Assembly: GCF_026262505.1 (NCBI RefSeq)
Contig: NC_067205.1
Span: 24,337,585-24,401,584, forward strand
From: Trichomonas vaginalis G3
Taxonomy: Eukaryota > Parabasalia > Trichomonadida > Trichomonadidae
Length of the DNA stretch: 64,000 nucleotides
Direction of reading: 5' to 3'
Below the pieces are notes generated by a model. It was not told where the DNA came from and ran no database searches. It saw only the letters and a program-made list of their open reading frames with translations. Each line of letters starts with the position of its first letter. The first letter of the stretch is position 1. Of the stretch, positions 1-9,859 are shown piece after piece. The position numbers and the translations under genes were made by a program.

Positions 1-2
1 AC

Positions 3-2576
3 GTATTTGTTAGAAATACTCCACAAATATTAGATGTTGAATTCAGTGATAGCTATACACTTATAGGTGACCAAGCTTGGTTCGACGCAAAACTTACAGA
101 TAAAGACCAAGGTAAGAAGATTTACTGGTTTGCAATAATGAATGGCAATAAGTACAGATTGGATGAAGATGATCCTACAATTTCAGTAGGTTCATCACAG
201 AGTATTTCCAAGTATATCCAAATCCCAGAAAACGCTCAAACAGGTACTTTTACAATCACAATTTATTGCTCTGACATAAAGACTGGTGACCTTCCATCAA
301 ATATGAACAATGCTGAATCCAATCATGTTGAACTTTCACATAAAATTACTTTCCGCCCAGAAGCTGTCATTAACTCAATTAACAAGTATGAATTCTCTGA
401 CGGAGATCAATGCATAATTTATGGTGTAATCAAAGGTGATGGTGATGTTAAAGTTACACCATATATCGGCGGTAAATCATTTAAGAATGATGCCAAGACA
501 ATTTCTTGCACAAGTCAATTCAAACAGTTCTCAATTTCATTCACAGTTTCCAAATCTATAGCTAACTACAACACATACGGACAAACTGTTTATGTTTCTC
601 TTCTTGGCGTTAATAATGTTGCATCTAATCCATACAGGATCAGTTATGACACCAAATCAGTAGTATATAAGAACAAACCAGTAATTAATTCAGTTACACT
701 TGATACAGAGGACATCGTGATTGGTCAAACAGTTTCAATTACTATCTCATATGATGATATCGATACTACAAAGTATGTTTTCTTCTATGCTTATCTTGAC
801 AAAGGAAACACACCACAACTTATTGGAAAGACAGATGGTTATTATTCCACAGGAAGAACAGGACAATCAGTTAAAGATCTCAATTTCAAAGTTAGTACAA
901 CATTTGGTGACCACAAATTATACGTCATTGCTTCTGATAGAGATCATTTCGATGAAGTTGTTTCAACTCTTGATAACTCCGAACCATTGGAGAAATCTAT
1001 CTATGTAACATATGCTCCACAAATGCTTGTTACTAAACTTACAGAAAAAGAATACTTCACACCAGATCAATTAATCGAGTTCAGTGTTGATGCCATGGAT
1101 GACAAGACTGCAAACGTTAATGTTTACATTGATGATAGTTCTGAACCAGCTCAGGTAGTTGAATTCGTTTCCAACAATCAGCAGCTTAATAAGAACATCA
1201 AAGTTGATATTTCTTCTCTCAAATACAGTAACAACAAGCAACACCATATCCAATTGGCTATTGTTGATGACAACAAGAAGCCAGGCCAACCATTTGATTT
1301 CTACTTCTATGTCAGAACTAAACCAGTTATTAGAGAAGTTATTGCTGAAAAGAATGTTGCTTTGAGAGATGATTTCATCAATATCAAAGTCAAGTATTTC
1401 GATGCCGATGATGGCAAAGAACTTTACTTCTTCTACAGAATAGAAGGTGAGTCTGATAAATATAAGGAAAGATTCACATCTCATAATACCGAAAACACAT
1501 TAAGTACACAAGTCAGAATTGAAAAGTCAATTCCAAAGGGCCAGAAGAAAGTTTACTGCTACATCACTGATGATCAAAACTTCAAATCCGAAGAAGTTCC
1601 ATTTGATTTACTCATCACAGACAGCCCAGTTCTTTCATTGACAACACCATCAAATACAGTTTATCAGGATGGTGAAAGCATCAGTTTCTCTGGTGAAATC
1701 GAATCACAATATGATGTAACATTACATTTCAAGATTGATGAAGTTGAACTTGAAACAACACAGAAAGTCCAGATTAAGTCCAACCCACAGAAGTTCGATG
1801 CAAAGGTTCCACTCCCAGCACAATTCGTTTATGGTGATTACACACTTTACGTCTATGGAGTTGATGCAAACGGAATTTTGACAACAATCAAATTATTCAA
1901 GTTCCAAGTCAGAAATGCACCAAAGATTTCTGAGGTTAAGCTCAGTACAAACCAGACATTCCCAGGAAAGACACTCTCAATTTCAGGTTTAGTTAAAGAT
2001 AATGATATCGGAAACTCAATCGATATCAAGTATTCTCTTGATGATGCTCCAGATGTTAAGGTCCAAACACTTCTTTCTGATGCAACAGAACAGAAGTTCT
2101 TCTTCGAGATTACACTCGCAGAAAAGATCGCATTTGGAGAACACAAGGTCGTAGTTTATGCTATTGATGATGATAACTACAAGTCTGAAGAGATAAATCT
2201 TCTCTTCAAGGTTTATGATCCATCAAAGCCAATCGAAGAACAAGAAGACAATAAACAGGATTCTAATAATACAACCGGCAAGAAGAAGACAAATGCAACA
2301 TTAATTGCATTAGTTGTTGTATTCAGCTGCGTCCTTATTGCATTGGTTATTGTTGCTGTCATTCTCTGGAAGAAGAAATCCGGATCAAGAGCAACAAACA
2401 ACGCTCCATCTTCTGATCAGGAAGATGATCTCCAGGTTGCAGAAGAAACAATGACAAATACAACAACTACACAACAAGAAGTTGCAACAACAGATAATCC
2501 ATTATTCGTTGAAGATAATTCTGATCCATTCAAAGATGAATTCGAAGAAGAATCAATCGATTCTGTTAATGCTTAA
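3..2576 (+). CDS. Large repeated-domain surface protein with C-terminal membrane anchor (5' end outside window)
   Basis: The reading frame is open to the first base of the window, so the gene starts upstream; the Met codon at 138 is internal. The visible 858 codons contain about eight repeats of roughly 95 residues. Each starts near a phrase such as 'KPVINSV' or 'APKISEV' and ends near 'Y..D.....SEE', a pattern suggesting beta-sandwich (Ig- or cadherin-like) extracellular modules. A Lys/Asn/Thr-rich linker leads to one hydrophobic segment (around 'TLIALVVVFSCVLIALVIV'), then KKK and an acidic, Thr-rich cytoplasmic tail of about 65 residues. That is the layout of a type I surface protein. Codon use differs from the Polinton genes (many aag, ttc and gtc codons), as expected for a well-expressed host gene. 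A role in adhesion or surface coating is inference; I do not recognise a named family. Confidence 0.8.
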   Translation, partial: VFVRNTPQILDVEFSDSYTLIGDQAWFDAKLTDKDQGKKIYWFAIMNGNKYRLDEDDPTISVGSSQSISKYIQIPENAQTGTFTITIYCSDIKTGDLPSNMNNAESNHVELSHKITFRPEAVINSINKYEFSDGDQCIIYGVIKGDGDVKVTPYIGGKSFKNDAKTISCTSQFKQFSISFTVSKSIANYNTYGQTVYVSLLGVNNVASNPYRISYDTKSVVYKNKPVINSVTLDTEDIVIGQTVSITISYDDIDTTKYVFFYAYLDKGNTPQLIGKTDGYYSTGRTGQSVKDLNFKVSTTFGDHKLYVIASDRDHFDEVVSTLDNSEPLEKSIYVTYAPQMLVTKLTEKEYFTPDQLIEFSVDAMDDKTANVNVYIDDSSEPAQVVEFVSNNQQLNKNIKVDISSLKYSNNKQHHIQLAIVDDNKKPGQPFDFYFYVRTKPVIREVIAEKNVALRDDFINIKVKYFDADDGKELYFFYRIEGESDKYKERFTSHNTENTLSTQVRIEKSIPKGQKKVYCYITDDQNFKSEEVPFDLLITDSPVLSLTTPSNTVYQDGESISFSGEIESQYDVTLHFKIDEVELETTQKVQIKSNPQKFDAKVPLPAQFVYGDYTLYVYGVDANGILTTIKLFKFQVRNAPKISEVKLSTNQTFPGKTLSISGLVKDNDIGNSIDIKYSLDDAPDVKVQTLLSDATEQKFFFEITLAEKIAFGEHKVVVYAIDDDNYKSEEINLLFKVYDPSKPIEEQEDNKQDSNNTTGKKKTNATLIALVVVFSCVLIALVIVAVILWKKKSGSRATNNAPSSDQEDDLQVAEETMTNTTTTQQEVATTDNPLFVEDNSDPFKDEFEEESIDSVNA

Positions 2577-2847
2577 TTTCACCCTTATTTTATTTCATTT
2601 TCATTTTTGTTTCTTTGGTTTTTATCAAAGAGTTTAAACCTAGATTTTACATTTTAATTTGATTTCTTTTGATCACATTATCTCATTAACTATCAAGGGT
2701 GCTCTTACGCCCATCTGACTTTAAATTTTTGGCAACAGGCCTGAAGAATCATTGATGATTAAACTTAGTCTACATAAGACGCGGGTGTATTCTTAAAATA
2801 TTGATGATATTTAGTATTATAAAACCTTTTATTTTTCAGGAAAAATT
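2577..2847. other. 3' intergenic spacer and severed 3' tail of the glycine-rich host gene
   Basis: The first part is AT-rich 3' flank of the upstream gene. The last 80 or so bases, read on the minus strand, carry on from the host gene interrupted by Polinton copy 1: after the AAAATT target duplication the frame continues for about 25 codons to a stop near 2769. This fits a short basic cytoplasmic tail after the membrane segment left on the other side of the element. No other gene is visible. Confidence 0.5.
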
Positions 2848-3397
2848 AGTAGTATATATATGCGGGTTGTGTGACTTTTTTTGTAAACGTAAGAATTCAT
2901 ACAATATAGAACGATTTTGTATCATTTAAAATTAACATTAATTTTAAAATAATTTATTTTTTTTATTTTTACATAAATGACCCAACAAGTAAAACCAGAT
3001 AAAATAGATAATAGAAAATTTTTCATCTTTGATATCTATTATTGCCCAAACGTGTATGGACTACATGTAGAACTTAAAATAAAGGAAAGGGATACATATG
3101 AAGAATATATAAAATTTTGTAGAAAAAACGATTATATACCGGAGTCAAAGAATATATTCTTGCAAAATATAAAACCTATTATAAAGGTCGGAAAGATTAA
3201 ATTTCCGTGCATAGTAGAAATATACTTAGATGATGTATGTGACGAATTTCACAGACTAAATGAAAAAAAGACTTTATATAAAGATTTTGTTAAATTTCTT
3301 ATTGAAAATTATTTGAAGCCTGAACATGTGATTCCAAAATATCACGGATGATATTTTAAAAAATATATTTCATCTGATAGAAATAATTATTTTCATG
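2848..3397 (+). repeat. Left terminal inverted repeat of Polinton copy 1 (550 bp)
   Basis: This matches the reverse complement of 22605-23154 over its whole length, by eye without differences. It is unusually long beside the 162-bp repeat of Polinton copy 2 and contains an entire 124-codon gene with its promoter-like region, so that gene exists twice, one copy at each end. Confidence 0.93.
2977..3351 (+). CDS. Terminal-repeat-encoded 124-aa protein, left copy
   Basis: A 124-codon frame wholly inside the left terminal repeat, preceded by a T-rich tract ending in ACATAAATG, the signature seen before other genes of this element. The translation is identical to that of the right-repeat copy. The protein is Lys/Ile/Tyr-rich without a membrane segment; visible patches include 'IDNRKFFIFDIYYCPNVYG' and 'KFPCIVEIYLDDVCDEF'. 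I do not recognise the family. Its position next to both DNA ends might suggest an end-associated role such as binding or priming, but that is speculation. It is absent from Polinton copy 2, so it is a recent or variable acquisition. Confidence 0.75.
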   Translation: MTQQVKPDKIDNRKFFIFDIYYCPNVYGLHVELKIKERDTYEEYIKFCRKNDYIPESKNIFLQNIKPIIKVGKIKFPCIVEIYLDDVCDEFHRLNEKKTLYKDFVKFLIENYLKPEHVIPKYHG

Positions 3398-3470
3398 AAT
3401 AAAAAATTGACTTCTTACGTAAAATTAAAACTAAGTTAAATTTATTTTTTTATTTTTTATTTTATAATAA

Positions 3471-4607
3471 ATGAGTATAACAACTAATTCATTGAAATCT
3501 TTAAAGTTCACTAATTCAGAATTAGAAAATATTTTAGAAAATTTTGGAGACGGTTCTTATCCAACATATATGCAGAATGTGAAAGAGTTTTCCAGATTGT
3601 TGAATGAATTTAAATATAACGGACCAATTACTAAAAAGGCTATAATGAGATATTTATATCCCAAAAAAGTTGAAAAACAGGAGAATATTCCTCTTTATGG
3701 TCCAGAGGACCTGGGCTCAGAGAGCCTTGAAACACCTCCTGAATATTTTGAAGAAAAAATTAAACAAGATGAATATTATAACGATGAGATTGAGAAATTG
3801 GAACAATTAAGAAATGAAATAGATGAAAGAATTAAGGAATTGAGAAATGCTGAGAATGAAGTAGAGGGTTTAATGAATATCCCAGCTTCAGAATCAGAAG
3901 TTCAAAAATCACATGAGGAAAGATATAAAAATTACTTTTTGGAATCAACACAAAATTTATTAGATGGTGATATTGACGAAACACTTTCAGAAGAAGGCAC
4001 AAAATTTATTCATAAACATAAGCTTCAGTTTATTGACGATGGAGATTATCCATGTATATTACTTTCACCTCCTCTTGATTCTGAAAAATTCAAAAAAGCA
4101 CTGAAAAATGTAACATATGCAACAAATACGATTAAGAAAGAAGACCATGATATTTACACAAATTATTATTTAAATAAATGTACAGGTGTTGATAAAGTTT
4201 TTGATTTGTTAGATAAAATATCAAAAGAAACAATTGGTACATATAAAATTTTATGCGATTGTGGTTTCATTATTGAAGATACCAATAATGTTTCATATGA
4301 AAGAACAGCACCGAAGGAAGACGAAGTTGAAAGGTCTATACCATTCGTTATTAAGAACATAAAAGATATGAAAACTTATAAACATTATATTTATTCATTT
4401 ATTTCAGAAAAAATGGAAGCAACCCATAAAACATCATCTCATCATTTTATAGCTATTCATACATTCCTTTTCAAAGTTGTGAAATTAAATAAGACAGGAA
4501 TTAGATTTAATGTATCAGGGTACGCATTCTTGAGTAAATTAAAATGTATTCGTCACGTCGCAGATGATAAAAATTTATGTGTTCTTAATTCATTTTATGG
4601 ACTTTAG
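3471..4607 (+). CDS. Conserved Polinton protein of unknown function, 378 aa (copy 1)
   Basis: First gene inside the left repeat, immediately upstream of the DNA polymerase on the same strand, and preceded by a T-rich tract ending in ATAATAAATG. The copy 2 version is the same length with only a couple of amino-acid differences, so the protein is under constraint or the copies separated recently. Residues about 100-145 form a charged, probably coiled-coil stretch rich in Glu/Lys/Leu. The C-terminal third has several Cys and His residues. I see no catalytic motif I can name, and in particular no convincing adenain-like protease triad. Linkage to the polymerase gene makes a replication-linked role, such as a terminal-protein partner, possible but unproven. 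Confidence 0.8.
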   Translation: MSITTNSLKSLKFTNSELENILENFGDGSYPTYMQNVKEFSRLLNEFKYNGPITKKAIMRYLYPKKVEKQENIPLYGPEDLGSESLETPPEYFEEKIKQDEYYNDEIEKLEQLRNEIDERIKELRNAENEVEGLMNIPASESEVQKSHEERYKNYFLESTQNLLDGDIDETLSEEGTKFIHKHKLQFIDDGDYPCILLSPPLDSEKFKKALKNVTYATNTIKKEDHDIYTNYYLNKCTGVDKVFDLLDKISKETIGTYKILCDCGFIIEDTNNVSYERTAPKEDEVERSIPFVIKNIKDMKTYKHYIYSFISEKMEATHKTSSHHFIAIHTFLFKVVKLNKTGIRFNVSGYAFLSKLKCIRHVADDKNLCVLNSFYGL

Positions 4608-4669
4608 CCCTGGACTCTCTGAGTCTCGGACTTTATTTTTATTTTTTTTTAATTTTTATTCTTACATAA
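4608..4669 (+). promoter_or_regulatory. GC-rich palindromic insert plus T-rich promoter-like tract before polB
   Basis: A GC-rich near-palindrome (GGACTCTCTGAGTC and flanks) follows the stop codon of the 378-aa gene. Then comes a T-rich tract ending in TTACATAAATG at the polymerase start. The GC-rich part belongs to a family of short inserts found elsewhere in both Polintons. Confidence 0.45.
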
Positions 4670-7600
4670 ATGAACAAAAATGGAACAGCTAAAATGAATG
4701 ATAATCAAATAAGAGCCGAAGGTAGAAGGTTATTTAAACGCTTCTATAACATTCCTGATGGTGTTAATCCTAAAACTCGTAGAAGTTATTTAAATGAAGC
4801 CATAGATGCATATGAAGGATTTGACATTTCATCAGAAAGTGAGAGGTTAGCAAGAATGTTAAACGTTAATATTGATTTTTATTATTGTGACCCTCAACCA
4901 GAAGACGTAGACATTAACAAGGTAGACTTTCCATTAGTGGAATCAATAATGATAGATCCAGAATTTGAAACAATAAATATTTTATTAACACAGAGTCCAT
5001 GTGGAAAACTTCACGCTGACAGAATTACAGACGTTGAAGCACTCACAGGATATAAAGTTTGCCCCTTTTGCAAAGAAGAAGTATATTCTATCCGTGATGA
5101 TCCAGAAAGGAAAAACCAAAGAAGATTTTTAAAACATTGTGAGAAATGTAAAGAAAATAATGGAAGATTAATTCAAGACGTTCAATTGCAAAACACACAA
5201 CAACCATATGCACCACATATCACGAAACAGAAGATATATCAATGGCTATTAGCACATAATTTGCAGGAATATTATAAACCAACAAGATATTATATTACTT
5301 TTGACTTCGAAACATTAGAGACTAAAGAAGAACTTCAACTTTCTGAATGTGCAACTTTGAACGCTTACTTAAAACCATTCATGGTATCATCAACTGTCAA
5401 AATAAAGCCGCAAAGCGGCGAGGTCGTAGACCGTGAAAAAACATTTACGAGGAATTTTTGCTTAACATCAAGTGATTCGTTCATCTCTGATTGGATTGAA
5501 TTTTTATTTTCAACCTGTTCATTAGTTGCTAAATCAAATATTGAACAATATGAAGAATTATTGAAGCCGCAAACGGTGGGGACTTTGTCTCATACATTAA
5601 ATGAAAAACAGAAGGAAGCAATGAAAGAGCTTTTAGATGAGGAATTCAATAAAGTGAATATCATTGGTTTTAATTCGGGAAAGTTTGATTTAAATTTAAT
5701 TCTTCGTGATTTAAATACTGCAAAATGGAAGATAAAATCAATGCTGGGTTCTTCTTCTCAATTTAAGCAAGTCATAGTAAAGAAAACAAACTGTCCATAT
5801 GAATTAAGATTTATTGACATCAGAAATTATATAGCGGGTGGAACATTAGACCAATTCACTCAAGATTTCGGAAACAATAAATCACGTGTTAAATCCTTTT
5901 TCCCTTATCAATTCATCACATGGGAGAATTACGAAGAAGAATTATATAAAGTGGAACCATTCACTCAAGATTCATTTTATTCAGCATTAACTCAAGAAAC
6001 TATATCCGATTCAGATTATCAAATATATCTCAATGATGCTAAAAATTTTGAGAATAGATTAGAATATTTTATTCATTATTGCAATAAAGACGTTGAAATT
6101 ATGATTGACCCAATTGATAAAATTATCGAAGAAACATTTGTTTATAAAATTGACATGCTTCATAATCTTTCTTTATCATCGAATGCATCAATGATTCGTT
6201 ACGCGTTAGCATATAAGAACTTCAATCCTAACGAAACATATCCTGAGGAAGAGATAGAATCAAGTTTTGAATTAACGAAAAAGTATTGGAAATATAAAAT
6301 TGAATCATATAAGAAACAAGATGAAAAAGCAGAAAGAGATACTAAAAATAATGTTTCAACGGATGACTATCAATACTATCACGATTTAATCCTTTCATCT
6401 AAATGCAAAATGTGTGGTAAAGCGTTTACATATGTAAATAAACCAACATTGGATAGAATCGATAATGAAAAACCACATACCAAAGAAAATTGTCAGTTAA
6501 TGTGTTGTTATTGCAATGTCGTAAAATCAAATAAAGATGAAGATGTTCAACGTTTAAGAATCAATTTAAGAAATTATGCATTAAAAAATAATTTACCAAT
6601 GACTTTAGATTCAGTTGAAGCTTATCACATTCTCCGTAATGGAATTACTGGTGGTCTATCAAATGTTCAACATAGAGTAAATCTTAAAGGAATCACACAC
6701 ATTAATAAACTTTCATATAATCCAGAAACTAAAACTGTATCAAATGAGGACACCACCAACATTATGACTCATTTCGTTGGTGTTGATTTTAATTCATTAT
6801 ATCCTTCATCATTTTCATCTAATCCTCATGATTTCATTCAATATACTGACCATAAAATGTATATGCCGGGAAGATTGAAAGGTGTTATCATTTGTGATAC
6901 AGCAACAAAGAAAGCAAAAGCACTGGGAATTATTAGAAAGAAAAATACTTTATTCGTGGCTGAAGTAAAGGGTCACATTGATGAAAAATACATTAATGAT
7001 TACATAAACTTTTTACCGATAATAAGAAACTTAGATATTATCACAGATGAAAAAACAATTGGCAGTTTTATGTATAATTACATGAAATCAAACAATCTAC
7101 CAGTTGACCAGAAACAGAGAAAATTAACTCAGTTAGCATCAACACACAACCAATATCAACCATTTTCTTCTTATTATCTTTGGTATCTAATAGACAAATT
7201 TCATTTTATCATCGATGACATTCAATCAATTTTAACATTTACTAAAAACACTTGTTTTAATGAATTTGCGAACAAATTTATGAACGAAAGACAAAAGGCT
7301 GAATTAGAAGGAAATAAAGGAAAAAGTTTATTTTGTAAGATTTCGCTTAATGGATCATATGGTTACGATGCAATGAATACACAAAATTACGCAAAGACTA
7401 AAATAATGAATGCACAGAAGGCACGCGTTGCATGTATGTCAAATAAGTTTAAAAACATAAGAGAAATAGGTGAAGATACATATCAAGTGATGCTTAAAGA
7501 TAGATTTTATAGATGTGATACATGTTTACAAGAGGCATTCTTCACTTTAGATAATGCTAAATACTGGTATTTGGTTTTCATTTATGATTTTATGTATAAA

Positions 7601-8164
7601 TGTATGGATGTTAATCGTTTTCATTTCATTGAAGGTGATACTGATTCATCTTATTGGGCAATCGCTGGCGACCCAAATCTTCCTAACACTCAAGCATTTC
7701 AAGCAATTGTTACTGATAAACAATTTTATGATAAAAACATTTACAAATTCACACCATTTGATTTCTTTTGTTTTGATGAGAAATTTAAACCTAAATTAAA
7801 GAATAAAGCTGAAGAAAAAGCACATGAGAAGAAGTTATTGGGTTTAGCAATTGAGAAACAAGGTGATAACATGGTTGCTTTATGCCCCAAGTGTTATACA
7901 TCATTCAACGGTTCAATTGATGGAAGTGATTTTAAAAAGATTGCACAAAAAATGAAAGGAGTTAGTTTACGACAAAATAAACAATTAACACTTAAAAATT
8001 ATTTGGATATAATAAATGATAAAGTGATATTTGATGGTCAGAATATTAATTTACAACTTAAAAACGGGTCTATGACCCGCTTAACAATCGGTAAGACTGC
8101 ATTAACAGGAGCACACACTAAGGCTGTATGTTGTGAAAATGGATGTTGTATGCCATTTATTTAA
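4670..8164 (+). CDS. polB: Protein-primed family B DNA polymerase with embedded HNH-like motif (Polinton copy 1)
   Basis: A 1164-aa family B polymerase of the protein-primed branch that replicates linear elements from their ends. A Cys/His zinc-binding-like cluster lies at about residues 131-165 (CPFC, then HCEKC). The 3'-5' exonuclease is seen as Exo I (FDFETLE, about 209), Exo II (GFNSGKFDLNL, about 333) and Exo III (YCNKDVEIM, about 468). Palm motif A is VDFNSLYPS (about 705), motif B KISLNGSYGY (about 889) and motif C EGDTDSSYW (about 987). Between exonuclease and palm, at about 577-622, sits an HNH/endonuclease VII-like zinc module: CKMCG, LDRIDN, H..ENC, then C.YCN. Copy 1 also carries a GC-rich in-frame segment of about 10 codons that copy 2 lacks. 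Neighbours and polarity fit a replication operon-like block. Confidence 0.95.
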   Translation: MNKNGTAKMNDNQIRAEGRRLFKRFYNIPDGVNPKTRRSYLNEAIDAYEGFDISSESERLARMLNVNIDFYYCDPQPEDVDINKVDFPLVESIMIDPEFETINILLTQSPCGKLHADRITDVEALTGYKVCPFCKEEVYSIRDDPERKNQRRFLKHCEKCKENNGRLIQDVQLQNTQQPYAPHITKQKIYQWLLAHNLQEYYKPTRYYITFDFETLETKEELQLSECATLNAYLKPFMVSSTVKIKPQSGEVVDREKTFTRNFCLTSSDSFISDWIEFLFSTCSLVAKSNIEQYEELLKPQTVGTLSHTLNEKQKEAMKELLDEEFNKVNIIGFNSGKFDLNLILRDLNTAKWKIKSMLGSSSQFKQVIVKKTNCPYELRFIDIRNYIAGGTLDQFTQDFGNNKSRVKSFFPYQFITWENYEEELYKVEPFTQDSFYSALTQETISDSDYQIYLNDAKNFENRLEYFIHYCNKDVEIMIDPIDKIIEETFVYKIDMLHNLSLSSNASMIRYALAYKNFNPNETYPEEEIESSFELTKKYWKYKIESYKKQDEKAERDTKNNVSTDDYQYYHDLILSSKCKMCGKAFTYVNKPTLDRIDNEKPHTKENCQLMCCYCNVVKSNKDEDVQRLRINLRNYALKNNLPMTLDSVEAYHILRNGITGGLSNVQHRVNLKGITHINKLSYNPETKTVSNEDTTNIMTHFVGVDFNSLYPSSFSSNPHDFIQYTDHKMYMPGRLKGVIICDTATKKAKALGIIRKKNTLFVAEVKGHIDEKYINDYINFLPIIRNLDIITDEKTIGSFMYNYMKSNNLPVDQKQRKLTQLASTHNQYQPFSSYYLWYLIDKFHFIIDDIQSILTFTKNTCFNEFANKFMNERQKAELEGNKGKSLFCKISLNGSYGYDAMNTQNYAKTKIMNAQKARVACMSNKFKNIREIGEDTYQVMLKDRFYRCDTCLQEAFFTLDNAKYWYLVFIYDFMYKCMDVNRFHFIEGDTDSSYWAIAGDPNLPNTQAFQAIVTDKQFYDKNIYKFTPFDFFCFDEKFKPKLKNKAEEKAHEKKLLGLAIEKQGDNMVALCPKCYTSFNGSIDGSDFKKIAQKMKGVSLRQNKQLTLKNYLDIINDKVIFDGQNINLQLKNGSMTRLTIGKTALTGAHTKAVCCENGCCMPFI

Positions 8165-8262
8165 TACAATTTGAAATTTTATTTTTAATAAAATGCCACA
8201 GAACAGACAAAAGGAATCAAAGAGGCGGGCGCCCTTAAAACATTTATTTTATTTTTATATAA

Positions 8263-9840
8263 ATGGATGATTTTAAAATTTTATTGGATGATGATGATGC
8301 TGGTAATTTTAAAATTCCAATGGATGAAATAGATTTAAAAAGATTGATTGATGCTTTAATACGTGATCAAAATTTTCTTAGTTATTATGAATTAAAAGAA
8401 TATCTCCAAGGATATGATAACACTATAATGAGTGATGATATGGATTATTATTATCCGTATTATAAAAATGAAGTTTTGAAATATCATGAAAGAATAATTT
8501 CTAAAATTAAAGACAAAATTGAAAATAATGAATATAAAAAGGGAAAAACTAAATCACAACTTAAACAATTGAAAGATTTCAAAAATAAAGTATTAACAGA
8601 AAAAGATATTGATGAATTATATAATTTATATAATCCTGAGCCACAAAAGCCAAAGGAACAAAAGCCAAAGGAACAAAACGCCCAGGTCATTCAGACCATA
8701 AATGATGCACGAGCTTTAATTTATGATTCATTAGTTAAACCATATTCAGCCCGACTTTTGAATGAAGATCAACTTTTGGAATTCATCCTTCAACATAAAC
8801 TCGAAGCAGGAAAGTATATCAAACCTTTATATACAGCATATTTAAAACAAATGAATAAAATACATCCAGAATTAATGAAAGAAGGAATGAAATCCAAAAC
8901 TTCATCATTCAAAATCAAAGCAGATAAAATTAAACCAAAACCTCCAACAGTAGTACCTCCTCCTTCAGTTAATACTTCATCATTCACTTTATTATATCCA
9001 TTTCAAACATTAAAGAAGCAAAAAGATTTTAAAAGGGATTTCAAGATATTAAATAAACCAACTGACCCAAAAATTCAACCATTAAAGGAAAAATTTAGTC
9101 GCCCCTCATTTGCACCATATCCATATTCATACGAAATCGATCATTTAGAATATTCAAAAGGAAACGTTACTTATTTATTTGCCATTAACATTAACACAAG
9201 ATATTTATATTGCATTCCGGTGAAAGGGAAAACAGAACAGGAAACAAGAAGAGCTATTCAATACTTACTAGATCATGAAAGAGTAGATAATATCAAGGGT
9301 GATGGTGATAAAGGATTTCAGGCAGCTATGACTCATTATTTCCCACAAATTAATTTTTACTTTTCATCCTCTCCATATACGTTTCATAATAAAATAGTTG
9401 ATGCAGTAATGAGAACTCTTAGAGTTGCGTTAGGGGTTAACGGTCAGATATACTGGGATGGAAATCATGACTCCATCATACAACAGTTAGTATATTATTA
9501 CAATAATACATGGCATAGAACTATAAACATGAAACCGGTGGAAATGAAAAATGATATTTCAAAAGAATGGGAATATATTAGAAAGCAAATGGAAAGGTTG
9601 AATGATGTTAAACATGAACAAATTAATTCGGGGCTCATGAATTTTAAACAAGGGGATAAAGTTTTGATTCATCTCGATTATGGAAAAACTGATAAATCAA
9701 TGACAAAAAGAAGACGAAGATTTGACACAATAGCTGAATTTGTTAGATATATTAACGGCAATGCATTAGTTGAAGTTGACAATAAATTAATAGAAATTCC
9801 GATTTATTTTATTACTCCATTATATTTAAATAATATTTAA
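8263..9840 (+). CDS. int: Retroviral-type (rve) integrase of Polinton copy 1
   Basis: A 525-aa protein that joins element DNA to the host target, giving the 6-bp duplication. The N-terminal half is charged, helical and Lys-rich with a Pro-rich linker (about 125-245). The RNase-H-like integrase core begins near residue 290 with 'EIDHLEYSKGNVTYLFAI', followed by 'IKGDGDKGFQ' (about 346) and the helix 'HNKIVDAVMRTLR' (about 378). 'YYNNTWHRTINMKPVEM' is the characteristic end of rve domains. The C-terminal 100 residues form a basic SH3-like tail (FKQGDKVLIHLDYGK, then RRRRF). It follows polB by about 100 bp on the same strand with its own T-rich tract ending in ATATAAATG. Length and order fit c-integrases of Polintons. 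Confidence 0.92.
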   Translation: MDDFKILLDDDDAGNFKIPMDEIDLKRLIDALIRDQNFLSYYELKEYLQGYDNTIMSDDMDYYYPYYKNEVLKYHERIISKIKDKIENNEYKKGKTKSQLKQLKDFKNKVLTEKDIDELYNLYNPEPQKPKEQKPKEQNAQVIQTINDARALIYDSLVKPYSARLLNEDQLLEFILQHKLEAGKYIKPLYTAYLKQMNKIHPELMKEGMKSKTSSFKIKADKIKPKPPTVVPPPSVNTSSFTLLYPFQTLKKQKDFKRDFKILNKPTDPKIQPLKEKFSRPSFAPYPYSYEIDHLEYSKGNVTYLFAININTRYLYCIPVKGKTEQETRRAIQYLLDHERVDNIKGDGDKGFQAAMTHYFPQINFYFSSSPYTFHNKIVDAVMRTLRVALGVNGQIYWDGNHDSIIQQLVYYYNNTWHRTINMKPVEMKNDISKEWEYIRKQMERLNDVKHEQINSGLMNFKQGDKVLIHLDYGKTDKSMTKRRRRFDTIAEFVRYINGNALVEVDNKLIEIPIYFITPLYLNNI

Positions 9841-9859
9841 TTTTTTTATTTCGTAAGAA

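Noticed and set aside
3471-4607. Adenain-like cysteine protease expected in Polintons
   Set aside because: No convincing His-Asp-Gln-Cys order was seen in this or any other Polinton protein here; the protease is either absent or too diverged to see by eye.
8193-8270. 25-codon frame between polymerase and integrase with a plausible start context
   Set aside because: Very short, overlaps the integrase start, contains a GC-rich palindrome and is not preserved in copy 2.
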